Shown: one piece after another, positions 1 to 12,840 of the stretch
Layout: every line of letters starts with the position of its first letter
Position numbering within the stretch: the first letter of the stretch is position 1
NCBI GenBank assembly: GCA_035236585.1
Contig: CP141128.1
Location: 24,643,618 to 24,707,617 of the forward strand
From: Warburgia ugandensis
Lineage: Eukaryota; Streptophyta; Magnoliopsida; Canellales; Canellaceae
Length of the DNA: 64,000 nt
Reading direction: 5' to 3'
Notes under the pieces: generated by a model
Database searches by the model: none
What the model saw: the letters and a program-made list of their open reading frames with translations, nothing else
What the model was told of the DNA's origin: nothing
Position numbers and translations under genes: made by a program

Positions 1-1633
1 ACCTAAGGCGGTCGCGGTTCAACCAGGATACACGGGTGTCCTGGGAACCGAGGCACGCGGACCTATTTAGACTTTAAAGTTAGATTAGAGGATAAATTAT
101 AGAATTTAACTATTGGAAAGTAGATCCATACCATAGGATCTAGCTTGACAATGAATTAGGCAAGAACCAAAGACCCAATAGGTAGGGCTAGCGGTCTAAT
201 GTCTAAATAGACTAAAATTAATTAGGACTCCTTGTATCCATTTATACCTAGGAGTTTATAAATGAGACCCAGGGACGGGTTGAGCGATAAAGGATGCGAC
301 TCTAGGAGACTTTGAGGTAGGTGTTCTATCGCTACTAGATTCTTTTAAAAGAACTATTATTATTTTGATAACATATGTTTCAAGTACATGACTTGTTTAG
401 CATGACTTAATTCAGCATGCATGTGGTAAATGCTTTATGCATGGACATGTTTTGTAAATAATTGCATATACATTATGCATATATATGTTTTGCAAACTAT
501 TGCATACATTGCATGATTTATGAGCATTAAGTTCTTGCAAAAATTGCATGTCCTTGAGGGTTGCCAAAAGATGCTGGAGTGCCGAGGGCCAGGCAGTTGT
601 GAGGGACCCAAAGAGGACAGGTTTTGAAAAGAGGTTTTTGGCTTATTTGATCTTACATGATTTGGGCTAGTAAGCCCATGGGTGCTATGCCGAGGGGTTT
701 GGGTTGGCCACCCAGCCTCTACCACTATTAGGTGGATGGGTACCACGCCCAAAAAGGGCATGTCCCTGCTTCGACTGCATGTGGTATAGGGGGCTACCAC
801 TGGTGTCACGGCACTGGGTCGAAGTGTCATATACCCTGTGGAGGTATATGATCTTGTGTCCCTAGGTACTCGGGGACCACACGGAGGTGAGTTCGTGGGC
901 ATAGTTGGACCCTATGGTTTATGGACTTATTTACATTGCATATGGCATGATAAGAGGTTGGTCGACCATACCATACTAGATATCCATGAGTTGGATTCAA
1001 TGAAGCATCTTATGCATATCATAATATTATGATATATATATATGATACTTTCAATTTGGATTATGTGATCCTTTAAGTCGTTAGTATTTCGGTTTGATAA
1101 TGGATTTTAATATCGATATTAAACTTGAGTATTCAAAACTACACATGTTTTGAAAGAGCATATGGTTTTAAACATCTTATGCATTATAAAACTAGTAGTG
1201 ATAGACTCCTACTGAGTATAGTATATAGTCACCCTATCCTTAACATTTTTCAGGATAGTTCCACTCACAAATAGACGACGCCTCAGGAGATATTAGTGCT
1301 ACGAGCAAGTGAATTAAAAAGGAGACAGTTATACATGTGAGTAAACTCTTTACCCTTTGGACATGTATTTGTATTTAATTACAGTTGAATTTGTGTCTTT
1401 GTATTTGGATAGATCTGGGGAAAAACACTTATGATTTCTAAAGCTTTTCAAAAACTACCTTGGTTGTTGTGAAAGCAAATGACACCCAGGATTTTTCAAA
1501 AATGAGTTTAGAACTAAAAAATTTCCACTGCATTGCATGGTTTTTATAAAATGGTTTTCAAATAGGGATGCATCCTGCCTTAGGCATTAGATATTGCATT
1601 TAAAAAATGCATGAGAAAACCCGGGTTGTCATA
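1..1633 (+). mobile_element. Family T (Tekay/Del-like) LTR, 3' part, cut by window edge
   Basis: This is the last ~1.63 kb of a ~2.7-kb LTR of a Ty3/gypsy element. It matches, in reverse complement, 10996-12632 and 17165-18790, and in direct orientation the LTR at 49250. It ends with GGGTTGTCATA where the other copies end GGGTCGTCACA. No tRNA-iMet primer-binding site follows the end, so it is a 3' LTR or a solo LTR, not a 5' LTR. The rest of the element lies before base 1. A reading frame on the minus strand (435-902) is antisense to the LTR and is not treated as a gene. Inference: the element is a broken fossil whose identity to the other copies suggests a fairly recent family. Confidence 0.85.
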
Positions 1634-2190
1634 GTATTCCAGCCCAAGATCAACAGACAAATTGTCTGATAAGTATAAAAATCAATACATCAGAATCATT
1701 CATATAGAATGGTGATCCCTAAACTTATATGAACATGGGTATCATTTATTGTAAATGATGATCCCTAAGTTTGAAGTGAAATCCTATCCTCAGTATAAGA
1801 ATACCAAAATACGAGGATGATGATATAAATAAACAAGACGTCTGATAAGTAAAAGAATACTTTATATACAAGCAAGGAGGTTTGTGGTTTTTGTTTTAAA
1901 TAGGTATATGCTTGGGGATGCTATGCTAGGAGGGTTAAGAGGGTTTGGCCACTTGCTCTTCGAAATGTGATATATATGATGATACCGTGCCCAAAGAGAG
2001 GCAAAATGTTGGGTGGGGCAATTATGGGAAGGCCACCACTATGACAATCTCTCTCCCCATATAGACATGACATAGAGATGATTTTCCACATTTGGTATCT
2101 CTGGAGTATGAAAGCAGTTATCTAAGGGTGCCCTACCTTTGAAAAATGTATTACAAAATGAGTTATAAAAACAAGAGTCGTCACACTTAG
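1634..2190 (+). mobile_element. Diverged LTR remnant related to family T
   Basis: This stretch has the same run of landmarks as the family T LTR, but much diverged: a segment like GGGGATGCTATGC, then GGCCACTTGCTC, then a copy of the ACCGTGCCCAAAGAGAGGC block. It ends near 2188 with GAGTCGTCACA, which resembles the family T LTR end. It directly abuts the better-preserved LTR at 1633. I read it as an older LTR relative, truncated at the left. Its exact boundaries are uncertain. Confidence 0.45.
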
Positions 2191-2229
2191 GAACTTATGG
2201 TGCATCTAGAACAGGTTGAGAAAAGTGGG

Positions 2230-3700
2230 AGATGGTACAACCTTCTCTTTATCATTCTTAACATATGTAGGCTTTTACTAAGAAATCCTTAGTCAGTTTG
2301 ACCTTGTTATCAATCTTCTTTCTACTTCTAAGGGTAGTGATTGATTTGGCTTGTTCTTGAAAGTTTTAAACCTTAGAAGAATTACCAATATCATACTACC
2401 CCTTAGGGCTTGGTATTGGTTGATGAGGGAATTTTCCTTTCTCCCTTTCACTTAATATAACAAGCAATTGGCCAATCTAATATTCCAACTTCACAATAAA
2501 TTACAAGTTGGCTTCTAAAGTTTTCTTAGCGTTATTTTGTAATTGTTGAGAACTCTACATAAATAGGTTTAGGGTTTCTTTGATTTACAGTTTCCTTGTT
2601 TATTGGAGAAAATATTGAATAATTTATTACTGAGGCATTGGAGCATGAGGAAAGGATTGAGAATGGGGAATTCTAAGTGGATCCCCGTGGGTGTTATTGA
2701 TTGACCATGAAAAATTTGGATGCTAAGCCCATCCAGGATTGTAGGTCTCAAAATAAGGATCGTTACTGTTAGTGTTTTTGAATTCATTCATAGCATTTAC
2801 TTGCTCTGAAAAATATTCATGGAATGTAGAGCTAGATTGACATGATGTGGTTGGATGCACATGACTTGAACAAATCAAGCAAACCATAGATTGAGGATGC
2901 ATTGAAGATCTATTAGATGACTTGAACACATCTAACCTCTGAGTAATAGTATCAATTTTATTAGCCTTATGGGCCAAGATGTCCATTTTGTTATGCAAAT
3001 CTTGAAAGGGTCCTAACTCATATAAACCACCCTTTTTTTGAGGCATTGAATTTTTTTCAATCTAGTTGAATAGTTCCATTACTTGTAATTATCTAGGAGT
3101 GTCTCAAAGAAATTTCAAGCCTCCACATCATTTTTTGTCATGAAGGCCCCACCACTTGTGGCATTAATCATATGTTGGTTCTGTGCCATCAGACCTTCAT
3201 AAAAGTATTGTACTTATTACCACTTCTCAAAAATGTGGTATGGACAACTAAATAACAAGTCCTTCCATCTCTCCCATCATTTATAAAAATGTTTACCTTC
3301 TTTTTGCTGGAAGTTTATTATCTCCCTCTTTTGGTCATTAGTTTCGTGGACTAAGAAAAACTTGTTTAGGAAATTTTTAGATAGTTGATCCTATGATGTG
3401 GTGGACCCTGCCTCTAGTGAGTCAAGCCATGTCTTTGCCCTATCTATTAAAATAAAAGAAACAACCTGATGAATTCATATCTCAAGGAATGGGTCCTCTT
3501 TATCCAACCCATGAAATGTTGGTAAAAGTAGAATGACATCCAGCTTTAACTTAAAATGTTCTTCATTAGTTGCAAGTAAAACTATACACGAAGGAGAGTT
3601 TTGTACAACGGGTAGAATAGTCTCTCATAGGCTTAACCTTTGCTACTTCATTGTTCATATCAACTTAAGGGTTGTTGATGTCTACTTAATTTTGTAACCT
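2230..3700 (-). pseudogene. Athila-type gag remnant
   Basis: Minus-strand translation shows signatures of the Athila gag polyprotein. There is a conserved N-terminal block with FYEGL and a MINATSGGAF-like motif around 3130-3220. A zinc-knuckle-like stretch (CLIC..H.HPTTSC) is followed by SEQVNAMNEF and TYNPGW around 2723-2900. A low-complexity segment ending in a PNPKG-like motif lies near 2400-2450, and a TTLRS-like motif near 2290-2340. The family's Gag is the structural capsid and nucleocapsid protein. The copy is clearly broken and no complete product is possible. The match to Athila gag is by recognition only, without a database search. Confidence 0.7.
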
Positions 3701-4065
3701 TGTCTTGTGGTGCGTTTCATCTCTAGATCTAAGAACACTAAGTTTGGGTTCAATAATTGATAACCATGCCTTCACCAGTGGTTGGTGTGGTGGCCTCAAC
3801 TTTATATGCAATGAAAGAGAACTTTTTTTTTTTTCCCCAATCTAAACTAAGCTAAGGAAACCCTAAATGCTATAGCCTATATGCAAATGGAGCACTACAA
3901 AAAGGCACGCAGAATATAACTACCTCTAGAACAAAATAAGCTGAAATTTCTTGATTTTCTATACAAGGAGAGGCCTTTAGATTATTTCTAACCTAGGCAG
4001 CTCATCCTCTCATTTAGACTTGCATTATTGCTTACTAGTCAGATACTATCTTTGAATCAACTACA

Positions 4066-4905
4066 TCACACCCTTAGTTAGCTATAGGTGATCTAAGTCA
4101 TTGAGTGTGTTGGAAGAGCTAGTTGTTTAAGTATCAATGTAGCTAATCAAGTAGGGTCCACTAGCATAATAGTAATTTTCCTCCTTCCAAGATGGTTTAT
4201 GAACTCATGGGCTGCTACAGGTCTCTTCTAAATTGATTTTAAATAAATTTGGAAGGCTTAAGTGTATTAGGTGATTTTTAAACTAGATGAGCTAAGGGAT
4301 GGTGATGAAATCCACCCTTAATCTTATGGGGGTAATTTCCATTGCTAATCCATTAAGCATTCCCACAACAATTCAATCAATATATATTCACCTTAAAGCA
4401 ATAGTTGTTCTTTATAATGCAAGAAAAGTAGGAAATCTAATGCTGAACCCTAGGCTACAACAATTAATCAATGCTCACTTTATGGAATTAACTACCATCA
4501 AATTCAACTAAACTATGCTAGGAAATGTAAGGAGTTTAAAAAACCTCATACTAGGGTCTTGATAAAGTATTCTTGTATTGGGGTGAATCCATGTACACAC
4601 CACCTCTTCATCCAAGTTAGAGTTGTTCACCTTTGGCCTATATTATTACAATCCTTTCATTTGAATGAATCATAATAAAAAGAAAAACGAGCATGATCTC
4701 ACTATAATTCAACCAGCATAATGAAATTTGTGATCTATCCTAAAATCTCATTCAAGTCTTCTCTAAATTCCTACAAAAATAAAATTAAAAGTGAGCATCC
4801 AAAAATCACAAGAATAAAAAAGAATGCAGGAATATAACTAATGTATGCAATCCCTAGTACAACTAGTGGCAAAGTCAATTAACATAGATTCTAACTAAAA
4901 CTCTA
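4066..4905 (-). repeat. Athila-like leader (5' untranslated) segment, copy 1
   Basis: This non-coding block recurs with the same order of landmarks at 6935-7835 (-), about 40000-41120 (-), 23480-24000 (+) and 43900-44480 (+). Shared landmarks are a GATCT(T)ATGGGGGTAA segment, a GGTGATGAAAT segment and a CCTCCTTCCAAGA segment. In every case it sits between the LTR/PBS and the first coding remnant, so it is the long leader of the element family. Confidence 0.6.
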
Positions 4906-4940
4906 TTGCAGGTCCTTGCAAGGGTATGAAATACTTGAAG

Positions 4941-6380
4941 TGATTTTAAATTTATATTTTTCTAAGTGCATGGCTTAACTATAGCATAGACATAGCAAAT
5001 ATAGGTCGATCCCACAAGGGCTCAAATTTTAGGAATTTTAATTAAAAATCTATTAAAATTTATATTAACCTAGCCAATAATTTGATTAATTCTAAAAGCA
5101 ACACAGAATGAAGAATTCCCTCTAAAATTATGAAATCTCACCAAAACAAAGCCTAGGGTCAAGAATCCATTATAGTACAATTAAGAAAGTATATGATCAA
5201 GAAATTGGAACTTTTATCATTCATTTATATTTTTCTTAAAGCTCTATTTTATGGATTTTCTTATTTTAAGGAGCAAACTCTCAATGATTTTCAAATATTA
5301 AACTTTACTAATCCAACATCTGCAGTATCTCTACCATAGGAAGTACAAGATAAATCGTATGTAGAAATCACTAAATATATGATTGTGTTTATTTCCTTTA
5401 AAAATTATTAAGCACATCTTTTAATTCCACTTTTTCTTAATTAAATATTTATTAAATTACACTATAAATTCATCCTAACCCTAGGAAAAGGAAATTATCT
5501 ACTCATGTTTATAAATTAAATCACTAAAAATTTAAATCTAACAATTATTCTAAGATGCAAAGTAAAAATTACACAAATATAAAAATTCCAACTACTAAAT
5601 AAAATTTTAATTTTACTAAGAAAAATTGAATTAAACTAACTACAATTTTCTCATCAATTGAAATAAAAGATTACAATGGTTAGAAAGAAAAAAATAAAAA
5701 TAAAAATGAAATTCCTATGGGAAGGAACAATACACCTAGTCCTCTCATTGTGTCACTCAATGGAATCTATCATTGAATTCGCTCTAACCCATGCTACCAT
5801 CAAGTTTTTATCCACGGACCAATGACTTATCCTTGTTGTGTCACTCATCAAAGATAGAGGACGCCACTGAACTAGGCACTTGAGTAGGAAAATTATGACT
5901 TAACTTAAACCATCATCACAGTTGCCTCATAAGCAAGTTTAAAAGTGAATAGTGAGGCTGCTTTTTCTAAATTTTTAACCCAAATTGTTCATTTGATTTT
6001 CCTAGCTTTTCTTAGAAGCTCCTCAAGGTGGTGGAATGCTAACATGCATGCATGGGAAGTCTATCCCTTAATTTTCATAAAGACACTTTCTTTAATATGG
6101 ATAAGGTTGGTTGATGCTTTAGGGTGTCTGATTGCTCTAAATTTGGTACTAACACCCCAATAGCATTCTAAACTTTTGGAATTCATGGTGTATGGTATCT
6201 TGGCCCATGATATTGCTTGAATAGCTGAATTGTTGTATTTAAGGGTTTTGATTGTTAAAAATAGCATTTTTTTAGTTGTACCCCAATCTTGAAAATTGTA
6301 AAATAAACACCAAGTAGTGATATTTTGAGTAAATCGTGGGTAAAACTGCTCAATTTAGGGATACTAAATGTAACATTTCT
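4941..6380 (-). mobile_element. Athila-like LTR (minus), copy 1
   Basis: The left end, TGATTTTAAATTTATATTTT, is the reverse complement of a U5 end. It is followed by TAAGTGCATGG and a GTCGATCCCACAAGGG segment, the same signature (…GGGATCGACC…TGCACTTGC…) as the end of the 5' LTR at 43200-43280. The body aligns by landmarks with 7861-10880. The right limit is set only approximately, where similarity to the other LTRs fades. AT-rich tracts around 5400-5650 are part of the LTR. Confidence 0.55.
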
Positions 6381-6934
6381 ATATATATGATAAAACATTG
6401 GCCACAAGTGCTTGGAATGCTAGGGCTACATGTTAGAACCATTGGACATCTTTGAGGGGCATCAACACATGTGGAATGGAGGGAGGCACCCTACTTTTAG
6501 GATGGAATGGGTGCCTACATTTTTTGAGTTTAGAAGGAGGTGAAAAGATGGAAGGGAGGGATGACTTGGTTAGGAATCCATTGCAATGTTGCTGAGAATG
6601 GACTCTAGCAGGTTAAGTCCTATTCTAAAAAAGAAATCTAGTAGAAGGAGATCTATAAAAGTGGGATGTCTCATCCCAAAAAAGATAGAAAAAAATAAAA
6701 GACTGAAACTGCATAAAGACAGAATCATTAAGGAAGAGAGGAAGATTAGACCTAAAGCTTAGAAAAATGTAGAAAACTAGAAGAAAAAGATGAAGAGAAA
6801 GGAAGAAGATGGAGGATGAAGAGAGGAGGAAACTAGTGGGGGTGGTTAAACACTTAGATCAAGATTTTCTAAGTTTTCCTGAAAGTATTGATATAGATTT
6901 TTAAACAAAAGTTCATTGTTTTAATAGTAGTACA
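6381..6934. other. Unassigned purine-rich stretch between two elements
   Basis: No gene or recognisable element part is visible here. The sequence from about 6640 to 6840 is rich in A and G on the plus strand and includes a TATAAAAG near 6656, which could be a TATA box of an unrecognised LTR. I see no support beyond that motif. Confidence 0.3.
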
Positions 6935-7837
6935 ACCATGTTTAAATACCAACATAGTCAATTAGATAGGGGCCACTAGAATGGCAATAGGCTGCCTCCT
7001 TCCAAGAGGGTCCTATGAGCTTGAAAAGTTGCTAAGGTCTCTTCTAAAATGATTTTAATTAGAACAAAAAGTTGGAGTGTGTCAAGTACTACATAACCTA
7101 GGTGACCCAAGGTCTGGTGATGAAATTCACACTTGATCTTATGGGGGTAACTGCCCTTACCATTGTTTTAAACAATCCCATGTAGTTTAGTCAACATATA
7201 AGCACCCTAAAGTAATACATGTGTCTTATATTCAAGAAAAGCTATAAATCTAATGCAACTACCTATGTGCCACCTAACAAGAGTTCATAGATGGGGCACT
7301 ACAACCTTGATAGCCTATGATCTTTGGGTTATAATTAAGCTTAGGCTATCCATGTTATGTATTGCTTTATAATGCAAGAGTCCTAAAAAATATGTAATAA
7401 GTAAACATGAAATGTTTATATGCTATTAATTACCATCCACAATGTAGGAAATTAAAATACTATCCAAACCTTAATTTAGGAATTGGAAAAAGGTTAAGAA
7501 TGCTCATAATTGGGTCAATGTATAGGCTACATCCTCTTCTAGGTTAGGATGGCCTGCCCTTGACCTGTATTATTATAACCCTTAATTTTAAATGAATGAA
7601 TCGGGCATAAAAATACAACTTCAATCTCACTACAATCCACTCCAATAAAAATAATAAGAGAAACTATCCTAACGTCTTCCTCCAAATCTTTTTCTCATCC
7701 AAATTCATATAAAAAGGAAATGGAAAGTATCAAATTCATAGGAATAAGGAGAATGCAAATGCAACTACATGCAACCTTAATCTACGAATAGTGGAAAAGC
7801 ATAATAACCTAGATCATAATTAAACCCCATTGCGAGT

Positions 7838-7854
7838 CTTCAACAACGGTGCCA
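7838..7854 (-). other. Primer-binding site, tRNA-Asp type
   Basis: The minus strand reads TGGCACCGTTGTTGAAG, close to the plant tRNA-Asp complement (TGGCGCCGTTGCC…) used by Athila-type elements. It lies 6 bp inside the LTR end at 7861, as expected of a PBS, and fixes the element's orientation as minus. Confidence 0.65.
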
Positions 7855-7860
7855 AAAACA

Positions 7861-10800
7861 TGATGTGTCATAATAATTAATGCAAGTGCACAGCTCTATT
7901 GGAGTATAGAATCAATAATTATGGGTTGATACCACAAGGGCCCTGTGATTATTCGAATTAATTAAAACTTAGGCTATGTTACTTTAACCTAGCCAAGCAA
8001 AGTGAAGATTCTCACTATGGCAACTAATGTAATAAGGAAAAGTAAATAAATAAAGACTTAAAGCAAGCAAAGAAACATGCAATTAAAGGAATGAACTTCA
8101 ACTAGAAACTAAAGCAAGAACTAAGTAATTATGAAAGAAAAGAATTAAACAACTAAATAGGGAAACCAACTAAGGAAAGAAAGCTAAGAAATAACTTCTC
8201 ATTAGTTGTTTGAATATAAAGATTTGTTACAAAGTAAAATAAGGAACGCAAGTAAAAGCCCTTCAAATTCAGGCTTGAATTTCACCGTAGGGTCCTCATG
8301 TTTTGTCACTTAATAGGAGCTTGTACACTTCTTTTCAACACAAAATGCATTAACTTACCATGAAGCTATTAACATCTCTTTGACTTGACATGCCACTACC
8401 CATTAAGCCAAATCTTATCCTAAAATCCTTAAGAATGAAGTACTAAGGTAGACAAGAGAAGAGGTGCCAAAGTTCTTTACTAAAAGAACATCACCCACTC
8501 AAGAAGTAAACGAAGGTATGAAATGGAGGGTAGCACTTAAGGAGAGGGGCAAGGAGGGGATTACTAATAATTTATTCTTAAATTAGGAGCAGCCACAGAG
8601 GAGGCTTCCTACCTTGAGAAGGATCTATACTAAAAGAAAAATAACATGGTGACAATGGACCTTGGATTAGGACTCACCAAATTCCAACCTTAGGATATGA
8701 GGAAGGAGATAGGTGCTTTATCATGGAAGTGGACCTGCTCTCTCAATCATTATTTAGGTTGGGAAAGACTACTTGCTGCCATAGAATGGTACAAGGCTTC
8801 TTTTCTTCTCCTTAAATTTCAAATCCCATAAGAAACAAAATAGAAAGAGAGAAGAAATACACAAAGAATGCATGATTGGATGATCTAGGCATGGAAAATG
8901 AGTGAAAATTAGAAAGTATGGAGGATGTGTGCATGTGATAGAAAGAATTGAGAGTGAAGAGATGGAAGGTGCGCTAGATGTGAACATCAAATGGCTAGAT
9001 GGACATGTGTATGTAATAAAGATGGTGAGAAGGTGAGAGATAAGAGTGTGTGGAAGCTGTGGTGAGAGAAATATGCAAGAGAGATATGTGTGCATGGTGA
9101 AGAAGGATGCATGCATGGAAGGAAAAGATGATGGGAAAGAGAGGAAGAATGAAAGGAAAAAGAAAAGGAAATGGATTGGGTTGAAGACCTTTACCTTTGC
9201 TACATGGGGTTGGACATTTTGGCTATGGGAACTTGGGTGAGGATGATGTTCCTCCCTCTATTTCTACTTACTTTGGCTCTTGAACTTTAGGGAAGGTTGA
9301 AAGATAGTTTTTCATTCTCATTTATCTCAAGTTTATAATGTTTTAAGAGTGGAATATTTAGAGATAGATATCTAGGATTTAAGGAAAAGAAAGAATAAGG
9401 GTTGATATGGATGGATGCTGAGAAGGGAAGGCAAGATGGGAGAATGCATGGAATCCACCTTAGAAAATGGATTTGACTTGGAATATGATAAGAGTTGGGA
9501 TAGGAAAGTGAGGAAAGGATGGGGATAAGGTTGGGTAGGAAAGAAGGTTTTTCTAGTATAGGAAGAGGAAAGGAAAAGAGGAAGATTAGGAGAGAATCTA
9601 GGAAGTTATGTAGGATTTCTTTAGATCTAAAAGGTGGATAAGGGGGGAGGTGTGATTTCCATGGAAGTGTATGTGGAGTTTCTAATTTTGAATTGAATGT
9701 GATCCATTAGATGTTAAGGAATGGAGGAGATCTCTTTTATTTTGGGATTTGATTGGAATTTTCAGCAATGGCAAGGTTTCTAGTAGTTTCACCTTTTCAA
9801 AGTTTCCTACTTGGCCATTAGATCATCATCATCCTATCTTGAGTGGCTCGAATTTGATTGAAGTAATCTTATTACTATCCACCATTTGATTAGACTGCCC
9901 TCAAGTGGATAGCCTAGATTTCTTAGATATTTTCTTTTTCACTCCAGGTTTTCTTATGTTTTTCTTCAATCATACATACAAATATCCAGCCACTAACATT
10001 CCTCCACGGTGGACTTCTTTTCCCTTATTTGTAATAGTGAATCTCCTTGAAAATAGAAGTTTAGTTCTCCGCAAAATTCATCAGCAATAGACTTTTAATT
10101 TGGTCTTCATTGTATTCTAGCTTATTACTACTCTATGCTTACTTGAATGTCTTTTAGTTGCCTGCTAAGGATATGCATCTACAATGGTAGATCTTGACCT
10201 TTAACTGCTTCAAGTGTGAGATGAATTTCAATCATAGATTTTTTTTTTTTTAAATTGTCTTTCTCTTCTTCCCCTTATTTTTCCTTATCAATCCACTTTA
10301 ATTATTCATTTAATCCACTTAGAATTGAATGGAAATTATACTTTCCATAGAAATTTTGTGTTTCCTTTTAGGTAGTCGCTTAGGTATAGTAGGAGAGAGA
10401 TAGTAAGGAAAAAGTCTTTTGCAGGCTCTAGTCTTCTAATTTGTTTTATTTCAGTAGGTATCATTGCATGTGATCTCATTGTATATGATTTGAGCTTGCT
10501 TTAAAAACTTCTTAAGGTGGTAATATGCATAAATTCTTGCATGGGAGTTCAATTGCCTAACTTTTGATATGAACACCCCATTTTGAACAAATAAGGCTTT
10601 ATGTTTTATTTAGGGTTTCTAACTACTCTAAGTTCGTATTGACATCTAATTTCTAATCTAAAATCCTAAACTTCATAATTGGAATGTGTGGTTTGATAAT
10701 GTGTATTAGAAGGTAAAATTTCTCTTTCATGGGTAAAATTGTTAATTTTGTATATTTTTTTATTTATGCCCAAGAGTTGTAAAATTTTAGAATTAACCCT

Positions 10801-10880
10801 AATTAGTGATCATTAAGTGATTTTTGGAGCTAAAATGTGCTAAATATAGAGGTATGTACGTAATATATATATATATATAT
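7861..10880 (-). mobile_element. Athila-like LTR (minus), copy 2
   Basis: It starts on the plus strand with TGATGTGTCATAATAATTAA, then GCAAGTGCACAG and a TTGATACCACAAGGG segment, the inverted U5 signature shared by the family. Landmarks at 10500-10700 (AAGGTGGTAATATGC, TTGCATGGGAG, GAACACCCC) match 6025-6160. The right end near 10880 is approximate and is marked by a short (AT)n run. Open frames inside (8769-9116, 9046-9240, 9905-10090) are chance frames in LTR sequence. Confidence 0.6.
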
Positions 10881-10882
10881 AT
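10862..10882. repeat. (AT)n microsatellite
   Basis: A run of about ten AT units lies at the edge of the minus-strand LTR, about 110 bp before the family T insertion. Confidence 0.9.
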
Positions 10883-10990
10883 CAAATACCCCTAGATTTA
10901 GATTTTTCTAGTCCTCATGCAAAATAGCAAAATAATAATAATTAGAAAAGAAGAAGTATAAAAAAATTAATCTTAACCACATTTGCTAGT

Positions 10991-10995
10991 GCTCT
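10991..10995. repeat. Target-site duplication, left copy
   Basis: GCTCT directly precedes the LTR terminus at 10996 and is repeated exactly after the other terminus at 19877-19881. Five base pairs is the size made by Ty3/gypsy integrases. Confidence 0.9.
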
Positions 10996-12589
10996 TGTGA
11001 TGACTTGGGTTTTCTCATGCATTTTTAAATGCAATATCTAATTTCCTAAGGCGGGATGCATCCCTATTTGAAAACCATCTTATAAAAACCATGCAATCCA
11101 ATGGAAAACCTTTAGTTTTAAACTTTTTTTTTTTTTGAAAACCCTGGGTGTCATTTGCCTTCACAACAACCAAACTAGTTTTTGAAAAACTTCAAAAATC
11201 ATAAATGTTTTTCCTCAGGTCTATCCAGTTACAGCACACAGCCCAACTGTAAATAAACTCAAATACATGTCCAAAGGGTAGAGAGTTTACTCACATGTAT
11301 AGTTGTCTCCTTTGTTTATTCACTTGCTCATAGCACTAATATCTCCTGAGATGTCTTCTATTTGTGAGTGGAACTATCCTGAAAAATGTTAAGGATAGGG
11401 TGAGTATATACTATACTCAGTAGGAGTCTATCACTATTAGTTTTACAATGCATGCTATGTTTAAAATCATATGCTCTTTAAAACATGTGCATGTACGAAC
11501 AATCATGTTTAATATCGATATTAAAAACCACTGTCAAATCGGAATACTGACGACTTAAAGAGATAGCATAATCCAAAATGAAAGTATCATATATATCATT
11601 AACATAATAATATGCATAAGATGCTCCACTTAATCCAACTCATGGATATATGGTATGGTATGGTCGACCAACCTCATGTCATGCCATATGCATGCAAGTA
11701 AATCATCAAACCATAGGGTCCAACTATGCCCATGACCTTGCCGCCGTGTGGTCCTTGGGAACCTGAGGACACTCGGTCAAAGACTCAACGGGGCCTATGA
11801 CACGTCGACCTAGTGCCGTGACACTAGTGGTAGCCCCTTGTACCACATGCAGTCGACGTAGGGATGTTGCCCTTTTTGGGCGTGGTACCCATCCACCTAA
11901 TAGTGGTAGAGGCTGGAGGCCAACCCAAACCTCTCAGCATAGCGCCCACGAGCTTATCAGCCCAAATCATATCAGATCAAACAAACAAAAACCTCTTTCT
12001 CAAAACGTGTCCTCTTTGGGTCCCTCACAACTGCCTACCCAGCGTCCTTTGGGCACTCCAGCATCTTTTGGTAACCCTCAAGGACATGCAATCTTTCAAA
12101 AACTCAATGCTCACAAATCATACATTGTATGCAATTGTTTGCAAAACATATCTATGCATAATGTATATGCAATTATTTGCAAAACATATCTACACATAAA
12201 GCATTTATCATATGTATGCTAAATTAAGTCATGCTAAACAAGTCATATTCTTATACTTAAAACATGCATTCTTAAAACAATCATGGCTCTCTTAAAAAGT
12301 CTAGTAGCGATAGAGTACCTACCTCAAAGTCTCTTGGAGTCGCATCCTTTATCACTTTAACCCGTCCCTAGGTCTCATTTATAATCTCCTGGGTATGAAT
12401 GGATACAAGGACTCCTTATTAGTTTCATTCTATTTAGATTGCTAGATCTGCCTATTGGGTCCATGGTCCTTGCCTAATTCATTCGTCAGGGTAGATCCTA
12501 TGGTGTGGATCTACTTTCCAATAGTTAGACTCTGTAATTTATCCTCTAATCCTACCTTTAAAGTCTCAATAGGTCTGCGTGCCCCAGTT

Positions 12590-12840
12590 CCCAGGATACC
12601 CGTGTATCCTGGTTGAACCGCGACCGCCTTACGTGTGTGTGCGCCCAAAGGCCGTGCCAGGGACTGCGTTTTGCACGCGCATATGCATGCTCAAGTGACG
12701 CGCTATGACGCGCATCATAGCACAGACGCACCTTGTAGGGCACCCCGTTCACCCTGGTTGAGCCAGGACCCGTGCCTTATGTCACGCGCGCACCAAAGGG
12801 CCGCACCTGGGACAGTGTACGCACTTTCGTGCACCCGGAG
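12590..12840. repeat. GC-rich internal duplication within the LTR
   Basis: Two imperfect units follow one another (about 12590-12690 and 12738-12835). Each has CCTGGTTGA(A/G)CC, a CCTTA(C/T)GT segment, a GCGC(C/A)CCAAAGG segment and a CC(A/T)GGGAC segment. The same duplicated island is in the right LTR (18750-19000) and in inverse order at 50030-50380, so it belongs to the family. It lies downstream of the TATA box, inside the predicted transcript leader. Frames here (12558-13178) arise because CpG-rich DNA has few stop codons. Confidence 0.6.

Larger units (their letters stand above)
2200..6380 (-). mobile_element. Athila-like Ty3/gypsy element, gag-bearing, truncated
   Basis: Read on the minus strand this has the order LTR (4941-6380), leader (4066-4905) and gag (2230-3700), and stops about where the family T-related LTR fragment begins. 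It is therefore the 5' part of an element whose pol half is gone. The LTR shares its landmarks with the LTRs at 7861, 28963 and 33863, including an AAGGTGGT-GAATGC segment near 6027 and an ATGCATGG shortly after. A primer-binding site is expected around 4910-4935; only a weak match to the tRNA-Asp type is visible. The element is broken in many places and looks old. Confidence 0.65.
6935..10880 (-). mobile_element. Athila-like element, 5' part only (leader + PBS + LTR)
   Basis: Read on the minus strand, an LTR (7861-10880) is followed by a tRNA-Asp-type primer-binding site (about 7838-7854) and by the family leader (6935-7835). No coding remnant follows, so most of the interior is missing. The LTR is longer (about 3 kb) than those of copies B and C. 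The 10880-10995 stretch beyond it is AT-rich and unassigned and is the left flank of the family T insertion. Broken and old. Confidence 0.6.

Noticed and set aside
6656-6663. TATAAAAG as a host promoter
   Set aside because: No coding sequence follows, and single TATA matches are frequent in AT-rich repeats.
8769-9240. Two opposing frames with lysine-rich or serine-rich sequence
   Set aside because: Low-complexity purine-rich LTR sequence with no homologue frame in sister LTRs.
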